Below are positions 22,947 to 35,200 of a DNA stretch of 64,000 nt, one piece after another. A program made the position numbers and the translations under genes. The stretch comes from Calonectria ilicicola (lineage: Eukaryota > Ascomycota > Sordariomycetes > Hypocreales > Nectriaceae): NCBI GenBank assembly GCA_020809705.1, contig CP085826.1:6448001-6512000 (forward strand), given 5' to 3'. Below the pieces are notes generated by a model that saw nothing but the letters and a program-made list of their open reading frames with translations, was not told the origin of the DNA and did not search any database. Position 1 is the first letter of the stretch. Each line of letters begins with the position of its first letter.

Positions 22947-24008
22947 TAAAGATCCAACCCACTTGCACGGCTCTCTCTCATGCTTGTATTTAGTACAAGT
23001 GGGTTGAACTCGCCCAGAACAGGCAACGAACGGGAACGGGTTTGGTTTTACGACTCCACGGCAATGCCACCTACTGAGGTGACACAATGATCCGGCTTGC
23101 TCGGCTTATAATTATGTTTGGGAACAACTTTGGAACGAATCTATGTCCTGCTTGATCCATATGGATGATTCGTGTAGTAAGTTGGCTCACTCTTGCGTTT
23201 CCAAATATTAACCAATTTTACCAGTAATTACAACATCTAGGAGGGATTAATTAGGTTCCGGAGTTGGTCGGTATGCTTTATCGTGTAGGGATATAAAAAT
23301 GGCGTGGAACAAGGATATATTTATTGTTAATCAGGTATCGAGCAATAATTTGCATCTCTACGATGGAAGTGAGCTCATGAATATTCTTGTACATACTTCA
23401 TCGGGTTATCTCAGGTACACATTTGCTCCTGTTGTTGACAATCGTCAGTAATATACCCGGTATTTCTTAATCTCGGTTGCTGCGATCGGCCAGCCGATTA
23501 GTTCCATCTCTTTAATCGCCTAGCTACTCCTAGTATCAATAGCAACTCCTCACTTTTGATTCCAATTGACCATTGACGAGTCATCACCTTAGAGAGAGAG
23601 AAGGCATATTGAATTACTAAATCCCCGCGAAGTCCGTGCAACAATTTGATGATGCTTATATGATTTGATGAGGGTAGGATAGACCTTTAGTTATGTTCCT
23701 TATCGAAACACTTGTCTAGGTTAACAGGCGGGAACCATGCAGGTTTTATGCAAACCACAATCATTAGTCACTGATCAAGAATTATATCACAAATAGGCAA
23801 AACCAACAAGGTTAGACAAAATGTGCCCTCGAGGGCTATTCATCATTCAATTCATATCATATTTTACTTTATTTTTGTCCAAACCAGGGATATGTCGTCA
23901 TTACCATCCAGCCGTTCACTTGATATCTCAGTGATAAAAGCTGCTAAATCCTGTCTATGCTTTTCAAAAGGCGAAGTCTGGGAACCTCACCCGCACACCT
24001 CCGGCTCT
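22947..24008. other. Convergent intergenic region, TMEM170 and LEU2
   Basis: About 1 kb of AT-rich DNA between two 3' ends. Stop codons in all frames; no gene recognised. Confidence 0.5.
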
Positions 24009-25359
24009 CTATGCCTTGAGGATGCGGGTAAGCTCCGCGACGACAGCGTCACCGACCTCCTTGGTGGTAGCGCTACCGCCGAGGTCCTTGGTGAGAGCAC
24101 CACCGTCAAGGGCAGCCTTGACGGCATCCTCAACAGCCTTAGCCTCGTCGGGGAGGTTAAGGGAGTATCGGAGGAGCATGGCAACGGACAGAATCGTACC
24201 AATGGGGTTGACAATTCCCTTTCCGGAGATGTCGGGGGCAGAACCTGTGTAGCACTCAGTTTAGCTGGGTGATTTAAAAGCAACTTGCGGGCGTGATGGG
24301 GACTTACCGTGGATGGGCTCGTAGATACCGTTGCACTTGCTCTTGCCATCGGGGATACCGCTCAAGCTGGCACTGGGGAGAAGACCAATGCTGCCAGGGA
24401 TAACGCTAGCCTCGTCGCTGATGATATCACCGAAGAGGTTGCTGGTAACCAAGACACCGTTGAGGGAACGGGGGTTCTTGACCATGATCATGGCAGCACT
24501 GTCAATAAGCTGGTGCTGGATGGTGAGGTCAGGGAACTCCTTCTCGAAAAGCTCGGTGATGACCTTGCGCCACATGCGACTGGTGGCCAGGACGTTGGCC
24601 TTGTCGAGAGACCAGACCTTGGTCTCACCACGCTTGCGGGCGAGGAAACCGGCAAGGCGGCCAATACGCTCAACCTCGGGGCGGGTGTAGACCTCAACGT
24701 CCTGGGAGACACCAGAGCCGTCATCCTCCTTGTGCTCGCCAAAGTAGATACCACCAGTGAGCTCACGGACAATGACGAAGTCAGTGCCCTGGCAAATCTC
24801 GGCCTTCAGGGGGGAGGCATCGACGAGAGCCTCAGAGGCGAAGAAGCAAGGTCGCAGGTTTCCGTAGGCGGCCATTTCCTTGCGCAGGGTCAGGAGACCG
24901 TACTCAGCGCGGATAGGGCTGTTGGTCCACTCAGGGCCACCAATGGCACCGAGAAGGACGGCATCGGCAGCCTTGGAGGCGGCGAGGGCCTCGTCGGTGA
25001 GGGCAATACCGTGAGCATCAACGGAGGCCTGGCGAAAAGAAACGGGTTAGGCACGGGCGTGGGGAGAGAAAAAGAAGTAGACGCGAAAGACTTACACCAC
25101 CGAACTTGAACTCCTGGAGGTTGAACTTGCCAGCGCTGGGCTTGTTCTCCTCGAGGGCCTTGAAGATCTATTCTGGAGTCAGCAACCCTCAATTGCACCG
25201 GCGCAACCCGAAATCGCTTCATACCTTGACACCCTCGGCAATGACCTTTTGCACAGTTAGCTATGGATACTCGGCCGCATGGAGCGCGGAACGCGGGGCA
25301 AAACTCACCTCAGGACCGCAGTGGTCACCGGGCAGGACGACAATCTTGTGCTCAGCCAT
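24009..25359 (-). CDS. LEU2: 3-isopropylmalate dehydrogenase (leucine biosynthesis)
   Basis: Oxidises and decarboxylates 3-isopropylmalate to 2-oxoisocaproate with NAD+, the third specific step of leucine synthesis. Five minus-strand exons: 25309-25359, 25225-25245, 25096-25167, 24308-25028 and 24009-24244, giving 366 aa, the normal size. Recognisable motifs: [14 protein letters not shown] at the N-terminus, [20 protein letters not shown], the [15 protein letters not shown] active-site lysine region, and the dehydrogenase signature [38 protein letters not shown] is rebuilt across the last intron. The second exon is only 21 nt (VIAEGVK). A TATA-like sequence (TTATATGG) lies near 25480. I found no clear CCGGnnCCGG Leu3 site in the promoter. 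Confidence 0.97.
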
Positions 25360-26356
25360 TTTTTCTGTGTCTGTGTCTCGATTACGCGACAATTGGTCAA
25401 GGAGATTGAGATGCAGAGGAGGAAAAGAGGAAAAGAGGAAAGTTTGGGCTGCCCAGAGATATGCTTTTAATTCACCACCATATAATCCTCTTGAGAGCAA
25501 TGCCCCGCCTCCTACGGCAGCTCGAGAGCCCCACCTGCCGAGATCGGAGCACGTGGTGGTGGTGGTCCCGGCACTCTGCTCATCGCTGAGTGGCCGGTTC
25601 GCTTCATTACCACACCAGTATGGCAGTTGCCTGATCAGGACGACGACAAAGGTCTAGAACAGAAGTTAAGATTACGTGAGTGAGCTGTTGCGAGCAGTGC
25701 TTGAATCCTCCAGGCCGTGATGCCATGATGCCATGAAACATGAAAAAAAGGAGGGGTCTGCCAATTAGTGTAACGTCTCTCTTCTGCAGCAAATCTTTTG
25801 TGGGGGTCTGCCCGGCTCCTCAGTGCAGCCCAAAAAAATACCAATGACACTGGATTTGCAGGTCCGACACTACCCTTGTGGTATGGCAATAGTGTTAACG
25901 CGGGGCGGCTTCAGCCACTGGCCTCAATCCTCTAGCATAAGGCGGTGACAACAGCATAGTCCTGATTTGCCCACCCCGTCCATCGCGGCCCCTCATGTGG
26001 AGCGTTCGGAGCGGCGTCGTTGTCCCCTCACACACACACACTCACATCATACACCCTACACCTCACCCTACACCTTACCACGAGCCACGTCAACTGCATT
26101 GATGCCCATAGAGGTCGGTGTGCTTTCGGTCATTGGTTCAAAGGGCTGCGTCACCCGCTCCTTGGTTGTATTAGGGTATCATCTGGATGTTTTCTACTAC
26201 ATCCCCCAATATGTGCGGCGGGAGCCCTTTTGTCTTTCTTCATCCTCATCATCATGCACCGATGTATGTTCGAAAAAAAAAAAAAAATGAATACTCCGTT
26301 TCCAATACTCCCTCCTTTTGAATGCTATTTCCCCTCAATTGCCTTTATCCAACCTT
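25360..26356. other. LEU2 promoter and PHD gene 3' region
   Basis: About 1 kb with no supportable gene. Contains a CA-rich patch at 26031-26045 followed by an imperfect CACCCTACACCT duplication (about 26050-26080), and an A run near 26274-26287. Confidence 0.45.
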
Positions 26357-28851
26357 TCATCGAAATGACCTGAATGCTTTATTCGATAGCGGAGATGTCA
26401 CGGACCGGAGACCCGACGCATTGCCGCGTCCCGTGTCTCGCAGCCGACCTCCTCTCATATTGGGTGTATTTGCGCAAAATGCACAAATGTAAACCCGCGG
26501 GAGCGTTCGTCGGGTGATATTGATACACTTCCCATGAAGCCACATTTCGCACGACTCACTAGGTGTGTGTTAGCCCAAACTCGAGTCACAATTTCGTCAC
26601 GGGCTCGTCACCCCAAGGACAGCTATTTTACGAAATGAGGGACTCGACATACCATTGTACCATGAAACCGTCTCCCTCTTCAAGCGCCTTTCGGTTACAG
26701 ACACACCGGATGTCTTGCCTGTCTGTCATTACGCTCGACTCTGTGAGGGTTGACGGCGAGATAGTGTCTCCACGAAAACTCCCGAGGTTGTTGGTCTGTA
26801 GGAACCTATGTGATCGGCCATTGCCAATCTGATTCGACCGCTTCTGCCGGTCTTCAATCACCTTTCGCAGCTCGCTCGTCGCATCACCCACCTTGTCATG
26901 GTGTTCATTCATGACCGTCTCAGCTTCACTTTCGACATCATGTTGGGATCCGCCCATACCATCATGAGCAAAGCTGCTAGCGCTGCTTCTGTCACTCACG
27001 CTTCGCCTTGCAGGATGGAAAATGGAGCCTACGGGCCTGAGAGGATCAGGCAAGGCAAAGGAAGCATTGAAGGAACTAGTTCTGCTGGGAATGATGATGG
27101 GCTCGTCGTCACTTGAAGAATCGTCTGTGGATGCCCACTCATCTCTACTCATCCTATCTCGAGAAGTTTTTCGGTTTTTGATAGTGGCATCTTGGTCGCG
27201 TTCACCAGGGATGATTGTCGTCTCAGCACGCGCGCGTCCTCGAGAATCAATGGTAAACCGAACAGAGGTTCGGGGCTGTGGCGCTGTCTCGGGAATAGAT
27301 GCAAGACCAGTATGACGGTGTTGGGTTTTGAGCGGAGACGTCCTCCCGGACGGGCGTGACATGGGTCTCGGTGGCTCGACACTGGACCCGTTGCTGGATT
27401 GCGAAACCGGCCGGATAGCAGGGGCCAATTTTGGGAGTGCAGGGCGGCTCTGAGGCTTCTTCCCTCGGTTCTCGCTGAAGCTTCGACCAAGGCCTGGGCG
27501 GTTAGACTTGACAGGGGAGTTGGTGAAAGTACGGTCTGGCAATTTACCGCTTCTCATATCTTTGGCGCTAGCGGACCGACGAAGCTCATCTACTACCATG
27601 GGTGTCCTCGAACCAGATTCCGCGATTGCCGCCTCAGCTGACCCGGATGTTGTCACAGGGATGAAGGCAGGTTCCATGGCGGAGGATTGGGGGCGGCTGA
27701 AAAGCAGCCCAGGATTTACAGCCTCGTTAGGCGCCATTAGGCCAAACGTGTCGTCTAGAGGAGCGGCAAATGCAACGGCCATGGCAGCCGCCGCCGCCGC
27801 CGACGTCGTCTGCTGTGAAACTGCGGGCTTGAGATCAATGTTGCGCTCCTGTCGGAGGGGTAGGACATTATCCATGTTTGTGGACTGCATCGGTGCGCTC
27901 GGTGCACTTGGGTCTTGAAACAGTTGGATTTCGCTATTCCAGTCGAACGATCCTGTATGACGGTGGGTGTGGACGGGCGTCGTCTGGAAGACAGTTGAGG
28001 GCGAGGCATTGAAATCTAAATCCATGCCCATAGTCGAAGGATCCCAATACGCAGCAGGTCCGCCACCGGGTGTTGAGATAGGATACCCAAACATATCCCC
28101 TCCTGTGGCCGCCATTAGGGCAGCAATGTCATGTTGTGAGCCCGGGCCAAAGTCGGGCTGGCCGAAAGTCTGGTCATTTTGCATGCTGAGTTTTGGGGCA
28201 AGTTTGTGCTCCTCCCTGTGGCCTGTCGATGGAGGTGTTGCGGTTTGTGTGGGCTCGGAATCGGTGATGGTACCCCTTCTTGCCTTCTTGGTTGTATTTG
28301 GACTTGGTGCACGATCTAACTCGGGAGCGAATTCTTTGGGAACGGCCAATGAGTTTTGGGTCGAGGCGAGGCGGCGAGACGGATCAACAGGAGGTAGAGG
28401 AAGACTGGGATGGTGGGAAAAATGATTCACATGAGTTGCAATCTCAACAGCAAACCCTTCAGCGGAGAGCAGCCTCTTGTGACGGCTAGCGGGTGTGCCG
28501 GGGCCAAAGTCAACAAAAGGACCCTGGGTGCCCCTTAGGTTGCCCGGGGTCGAGTTGAAGACGGAGTAGTCCTCAGCGAAGCGTGGTGTCCAACCCCCAG
28601 ATTCGTTGAATGATCCCGGATTCGGCTTGGGCGTCTCGAAGATAGGACTTGGAAAGGCGACTGTGGTGGGTGTTTGTTTAGGCGTTGGGGGACGAGGGTT
28701 TAGTTCTGCGAAGCTGTGGGACACGGGACTTGGTCAGCGTTTTGCCAAAGAGCGGATCCAGGGGCAAGAATAGTCCAGAAAAGCAGGGTAGAACAAAGGT
28801 AGGTGTAAAAAGTAATAAATCTTGCCTGGTCGCCAGTTGATCCCCGCTCAT
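26357..28851 (-). CDS. PHD-finger protein, long disordered N-terminus
   Basis: Predicted chromatin reader of 762 aa. Exons 28826-28851, 26653-28713 and 26357-26558 on the minus strand. About 660 residues of Ser/Pro/Thr-rich, mostly disordered sequence lead to a C-terminal PHD zinc finger. Its ligands are C-V-C, C-E-S-C, H-G-K-C and C-A-F-C: RCVCNRKALEEGDGFMVQ is joined across an intron to CESCEMWLHGKCINITRRT. A basic tail of about 40 residues follows. PHD fingers of this kind bind histone H3 tails; the complex this protein joins cannot be told from sequence. The first intron (28714-28825) appears to use a GC donor (CAG/GCAAG) and an AG acceptor; this is the join that gives MSGDQLATSFAELNPRPPTP. 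Without the last splice the frame stops inside the finger. Confidence 0.85.
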
Positions 28852-31124
28852 AGCAACTCTGAATTCGTATTACACAGGCCAGGTCAAACCCAGCCTTGGA
28901 TGGGATGGGGAGAGAAAAAAAATCGGTTCACAAGGCGTCAAGAACCAATTCACGGAGTGCCTTTGGGAAATCGAATAGAACTTCGGACGTAGTGGAAGCA
29001 CATATATCAAATCGAGCGAATAGAAACAGGAAAGCACCGGGTAGGCTTGGAGTCGAGAATGGAAAGATGGGATATTCAAGCGGAACGGGTGGTCGGCATA
29101 GGACAGATAGATGGACGTCTATGATTTTCGGTCGTCGTGGGTCATTATCGAAGGTCGTAAACGATCATGGAAGGACGGTAAAACAACACATTAAAGTCTA
29201 GAACTGCGTGCCAGAGCATAAGGGTCAGCTTCGGACGGCAGCGGGGGAAGTGCACGAGGACATGTAAAGGGAGTGGCAGGGAGACGAGTTAGACCGGAGA
29301 ACGGACCACAAGTCTGACAAGCGAAACGGGGAGGGGCAGGGGCAAAGGGAGAGGTAAAGAGAAAGGGAGACAAACATAATAGCCACCGTCGACCGTGGAG
29401 AGAATGAAAAAACGGGTTGCTGGCAGGATTGCAGGTCCAGGGAGCGTACGGCGACGAAGTAAAGGGCGAGCTGTCGTCTGGTGTTGTGACAGTCGACCAA
29501 TGGTGGAGGAAAAGACAGCAGGCACAGGCACAGGGAGACGGTGCGAGTGGCCGACAGAGGGAGTCAAGCACAATGAAATCGATGGGTGACGAAAGCGAGC
29601 TAAAAGCTAGAGGGACGATCAGTCGGGACCAGCACAATTAGAGGTCACGCCGTCTTGTTTCTCTGATGGCTCTTGCGCCTGGATGCGAGAGGAGAGGCTG
29701 ACAGTGAGCGAGTGGTGTGTGTCGTGGGGCTCGGCGTCGTTAGTTTAGGCAGAAGAGGGAGGCCAGTCCATTGACTCGATAAATTTTATGGTCCAGGATT
29801 CTTCAAGGATGGGAGCCTCGACAATGGATTGGTTTACGGATTGGGGCTACCCTACACGTAAGGTTGATAAGATGCATGAGGATAAGAAAGGTGCTGTGCC
29901 GTGCAGCTGTATGGATAACTTATTCACGGTGTTTTTTTCTGCGTGTTGGCCGGCCATTCACACTCGCGGAACTGCAGCGGCGGCCGGAACCTGAATCCTC
30001 TCGCACAGGGGGTGAACGGGCAACATCCGGGAGATGCAGGGTACTCATGCACAGGCGGCACAGGCACAGACAGCCGCGGAATCACTCAAAAGTACGCCCG
30101 CCAAGCAGTGCCCCGTGCCAGAGGACGGACAGAATGCTGTGAATAGAAAACTTAGAGGCCCCGTACATTCCCAAGCTCCCGCTCCCCTCCCCAGCACCAT
30201 GATCCCATTGTGTGCCTCGTTATTTGTCTCATTGTCTGCAAATAGCTGAGTCTTGTGCGCCCCCGTAGCTTAAATTCACTTTGGTTGGGCAATCTATTCA
30301 GGGGGGCCGGGACCCAGCTCAGCCTAGGTAGTCTGGGGCACCTGGCTTCAGTGGGGAGTACCACCACGACAGCGCCTCTAGCGGCTCTGTCGGGGTCAGC
30401 CAGCCACTGGGGGCTTGCTATTCAACCCCCACCCCGGAATAGCCCCCCTACCAACGGCTCGCCACCTCCGGTGTGATCACGTCGTGTTGAGGACATAGGC
30501 AATGCCGCTTTTGGCTCGGGCCATGTTAGTTTCCCACCTCGCATAAGCCTTGATGCATAACCTCCGTTAAGCTACCGTTTCAGACTGGTCTGCACTTGAA
30601 TTAGTTTCCGTTCCAAACATTTGTTTTCGTCGTCACAAAAACACATGGGAAGAAACGAAGAAGATGAACCATGACCTCGACACTTGTCATACTGACTTCT
30701 CAAATTCCCAGCTGACGTCATATGATATAAATTTAGATCATGTCAATATGCACCCTTGTCATGGATTGACTTTTTTACATCTCTTTTTTATTTTTAATTC
30801 TTCTTGATGTGCATGCGAATACCACGTGGTTGGTTCCATATCATTGTATGCGACGTGTTGTTCTGAAAAAACCATTAGTTATGATTTCGATTGAAGGGTG
30901 GTGAATTTATTTAAACATTGGATGTCCGGATATGCTGTGCAGTGAATAAAAAAAATAGCGTGTGCTTGGGCGTTTCAAACTGCACCCCTAGTTTCACTTA
31001 CCTGCCCCCATAGCGACGGCCGTTGCTACGAAATGACAAAAAAACAAAAAGTTGAGAAGAGAGTAATTATAGTCATCCCCAATCCAAACATTCAATTATC
31101 ATGAAGCAAAAAACGACAAAAGAA
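28852..31124. other. Gene-free region upstream of the PHD gene
   Basis: Promoter and leader of the PHD-finger gene, then intergenic DNA. Overlapping frames at 29191-29637 minus and 29395-29641 plus are purine/pyrimidine-biased and match nothing known. AT content rises from about 30,500 onward. Confidence 0.45.
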
Positions 31125-31206
31125 TGAGGGACAAGAGATTTGAACTCTTAACCTTCAGGAAATTCCTGTTCTGGAATCTGACGCGCTACCGTTGCGCCAG
31201 CCCCCC
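31125..31206 (-). tRNA. tRNA-Trp (CCA), copy 1, with 10-nt intron
   Basis: Folds by eye into a cloverleaf. The acceptor stem is GGGGGGC with GTCCCTC (two G-U pairs), and the D-arm is GCGC-AACGGTA-GCGC. The anticodon loop is TTCCAG plus T with anticodon CCA, and the T-arm is AAGAG-TTCAAAT-CTCTT; the discriminator is A. The D-arm and anticodon region closely match eukaryotic tRNA-Trp. A 10-nt intron (AACAGGAATT) follows position 37. The anticodon stem has an A31-C39 mismatch. T runs 3 and 11 nt past the 3' end (A runs 31118-31121 and 31108-31113 on the plus strand) would end Pol III transcription. Confidence 0.9.
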
Positions 31207-32173
31207 ATTGCTTGTCGATCTGGAAATCGTTTGCATATATGAAGACAGACAGATGCCCCAAAATCGAAACTGGGAGGGAGTTGTCCACGCCTATCCTTTC
31301 TCTTGGGCTCTTAAATATTAGTGACCACAGTCGCTATCAAGTTTGCGCTATTATTGGAGTCATCCAAGGAGGTCCATTAAGAATCCCCCCTTCTTGTCTC
31401 ACTCTGCCGATCATTACTGCAACTACATCATGTCTGAGGGGCTGGCAATTCATTGTCTGTCTTCTCGGTGCCTTTTCGGGCAAGGATCTCAAGTGTTGAA
31501 GAATTTCCAACGGTTCACTTAAATTCGTCAGTGAGGTTTTCTGATACACTTCCAATTCCATGTTTCCTTTGATTCAGGCTACCCATTTATTAGAAACGTA
31601 AATCCTGTCTGAGTCATTCATGCTTAAGGCCACCTTAATCTAAATATTCCGGGTCATCTAGCCTCGACCATGAACAAAAACCCTATTTAGACATTCAAGT
31701 AACGACTGTGACTTAGAAGAAGTAATAGCTGAATAACGTCAGTGTTTTAAACATTTTAATAGCGACAGTCGCATAATACTCTGCCAAGCCATCAATGTGC
31801 ATCAAATGATAGATTTGACAAAGAAATATAGCGAGAACATGATGTCCTCGTTCTGAATAGCACAGCTACCCTAATGTTATGTCTGGGTATTAATTCAACT
31901 CGACTGGCCGACACCTCCCAGCACATAAGCCCCGCAGAATTCGAATGCTTGTTGATTAAATTGAACAAACTGTCTGCAGTGGGTATTATGAACCGTTGAT
32001 CCGATGCAAGCCACAGTTATTTACCCAAATGCATCCGTGTATTTCTTGTACTTGCACACTACGGAACAAAGATATCGTACGTAGGTGGCGCTTTACCTCA
32101 TAAAAAAAAACAACCAACAGGAAAAAAAAAATGTGATTTCGTGGAAGAAATACTGTCAAGAATTGCAAAAAGA
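31207..32173. other. Spacer between the two tRNA-Trp genes
   Basis: About 970 bases of AT-rich DNA with no gene. The tRNA similarity does not appear to extend into the spacer by eye. Confidence 0.5.
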
Positions 32174-32255
32174 TGAGGGACAAGAGATTTGAACTCTTAA
32201 CCTTCAGGACACTCCATTTCTGGAATCTGACGCGCTACCGTTGCGCCAGCCCCCC
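32174..32255 (-). tRNA. tRNA-Trp (CCA), copy 2, with 10-nt intron
   Basis: Identical to copy 1 in the exonic parts that I could compare, including the A31-C39 mismatch, but with a different 10-nt intron (AAATGGAGTG). That intron contains TGG, which could pair with the CCA anticodon in the precursor. Same strand and same 82-nt length. A T5 Pol III terminator lies two bases past the 3' end (A run 32167-32171 on the plus strand). Conserved exons with a diverged intron suggest both copies are functional. Confidence 0.9.
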
Positions 32256-35200
32256 AATAACTGATTGGTGCCTCCTCCGGCCGAAAATGCCTCTTTTGAA
32301 GTAAGCGAGCTCTGGCCTAGGTAATTCTCACATACAGACAACCACTTTGCTCAATGACACTCTGCACAGTCTTTCTCTTAACGCTAATGGTTGACTAATT
32401 TTACAAATAACTTTACGTTATTCAATAAATCCATAAAATCAGGTTATTTTGCATATTCTTGGTTTTTTTTTGTTTCACTTGGACTTTAGATTCCAAAACA
32501 CTGGCTTCCTGCGAACATATTGTCATAATCGGGAGATCCAAATTCCAACAATGAACCAAACAAGAACTTCGTCTTTACCTTTCATAACTTCGGGAAGAGC
32601 TGTCATTGAAAGAATCAATCTGATAATGTTCCTTTGAAGTTTGATGCCTAGGTTACAAATGTCTGTATTTTTTTTTCATCTCACAAAAACACGCCTAAAA
32701 AAATCATGCTAATGCCCCGGTAGTAATTAGTTGCATCAGAATAATGGCACACAGGGCGAGATACCATGCATATGTATGTTTGGATACGAAGATTCCCATT
32801 TATAATGAGGAGGTTAAACGTCATGGCATTGTATGTTGTCCTTGCGGTTGCTCAGGGCCGTCGGTCCTGTCCCCTCCTTGACTATCATACTGGAGACTGG
32901 ATTCTAGGCCATGAGCATAACATGAGAGAGAAAACCGATCAATGTGATTCATTTCTTGCTAGAAACTCATAAGTGGATTAAAATAGAAACTCTCGGGTGC
33001 ACAGGGTTCACAAAGACATCAGATGTAATCAGCATCCAACCTAACTTTGACTGACCTTCATATTTTTCATCTCATGGAAAAAGTAATCAAATTTGATCTT
33101 AGCATGGTGCAGAATTGGTGGATCTATGAGAATGATTCACATGCCGTAGATATCTTACTGCCTAATAGAAGCTGTCGGAGTTACTGGTTGCCTAGGTGCA
33201 AATTTACATGAATTCGTTTTTAATTCTCTGAAATAGAACTGATTGACTTCCAGTATTAATTCGAGAAAATAGTGATTGGATATTTGTGGCAAATCATAAT
33301 GGATAATAAATGCAACTGAATTGACAGACGACAACAGCAGTTGGTCAATCATCATATCTCGGCGAGAAGAGAGACTAGTTCTTGAAGACTGCTATTATCT
33401 CATGTATTAGAATGAAAGACAGTATAATTTTGAGTATATTAATTTGTTCAGGTTAGTGTCTTGTCTTTTTATGCCAGCTATGGAGTAGTCGTAAGTGGCT
33501 GAAACAGATGAAACCGTCGTTAATTCGACAGCCTCGTTCCTGAATATGCATGTATTATCACATATATGTTTTGTATTTGTGGAAATGCTACTGCTCGTGT
33601 TCAAACGACTTGAAATTTGTGGCAGCTATTCATAAAATTACGACCATCAATGCTGATCAAGTCGGCGATTAGGTCTTTTCAGCCGTTTTCTCAGAGTTTT
33701 AGCTGTTTAACGGCAGCTTGGGCAAAATAAAGATCCATAAAGCCTCATTGAACAGTCGTATCGATTTTATTTGAAAAGAAGACATTGCATTCGGACCGCA
33801 TCGTGGAGTAGCCTCTCGAATCTGATGCAGTGCTGACGGATTTGGATGACGAGAACGGCGAGTATTGAATTGACACACGCTACGATATCTATATACTGTG
33901 GTGATACATCAATAAACATTTTCTCATGTAATGATATTGAATGATATATTAAACTGAAAACCGTGGGTGCTGTCTGATCTGCACGCTAATTCGAAAGGTT
34001 TTTCATGGGAGTCGGCTCGACTCAAGAAACTCACGAGGCTGGAACTCCTGGTTTGGGCATACATTTCAAAATTCCGTGCAGCCTGAAAGCAGTATATTCA
34101 GGTTCCTGTCAAGCCGTATATATGGAATAGGCAGGTTACTTGGTGAATGACTGGAAGCGACTGACTGTTGATAGAAGCGCCTTTCCGTCGCGTTTGAGAT
34201 GATGAGATACGCACAAGTAGTCACATGTACATGTGGGGTAAAGTTCAACACAGTTCAACGATATGTTTTGTACAAAGAAAAACCTCTAACCATCAGCTGA
34301 TTTATTGATATGATACAACATATGCTCTTTGGAGAATTTTGTCATGTTTGCAAACGAATGAAGCAGTGACCATATTGGGGCATTCATTTGAGCATAAAAT
34401 TATTGTGCATTTGAATGCACGCTTAATCACTCACCGGTGTGATCGAGATTGGGAAAGCGAGGGAAAAAAATCTGTCTGCTCTCTGCATTTCCGGATGGCA
34501 AGCCGCCAACTCACACAAAAGATGCAGCGTATGATCCACTAACTTACAGCGAGGTGGCGCCCGGCACATTTGAGATGCACGGCCCTTCCAGGCACTGTGC
34601 AGTAGCCCAGCCAAACAACCCTAGTCGCTAGCGGGGTCAGGAACATGGAATCAACTAGGCCGCCCGCCCAGGGGCAGAGCGTGGCAGCAATGGCACTAAA
34701 CCTTAGCAAGTTTAGGGCACCGTCTGATGGATGTGCTGGCGGGTGATCACCAATGACTGCCCATTCGCACGGAATAAGCACCGGCTTGGTTGGGATGATA
34801 CACAAAAAGATCAGAGGCTGGATAAAAAGAAAGGTAAATTCAATAGTTGAAGGTCTGGCCCAACTTATCAAGTCAAGGATTGCCCGTCGTCGGAATTATG
34901 GCCGTGTCTCGCCGTCTTACATGCCGTGCTTTTTAGGCATGCAGGAGCACCTTGCGCCTGTAGTATTTCTCTCAGATGATTTCTTGGGTGCCATCGCATC
35001 GCCTCACCTGCAGCAGGGCTTGAGGTCTGGAGAGGCCTTTTTTCTGTGGCTGGGGCCCTGTAGCAGGGCCGACGGCCTCTCGTTGCTCGGCGCAATCACG
35101 TTGGCGGCTGCCAACCTCAAATCATGCTTGGTTTGTGGGTAGCCAGCCGGTCTAAATCCCTGCTAATGCGGGATGCGGGGGACGATAAGAAGTCTATGAC

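Noticed and set aside
24309..25109. 266-codon frame antisense to LEU2
   Set aside because: Opposite conserved dehydrogenase exons and crosses a LEU2 intron; no motif.
25360..25650. Leu3-type CCGGnnCCGG operator in the LEU2 promoter
   Set aside because: CCGG words occur (near 25565 and 25592) but not as a properly spaced pair.
26031..26085. CACCCTACACCT-like repeat resembling telomere sequence
   Set aside because: The unit is not the fungal CCCTAA repeat, has about two imperfect copies, and lies between ordinary housekeeping genes.
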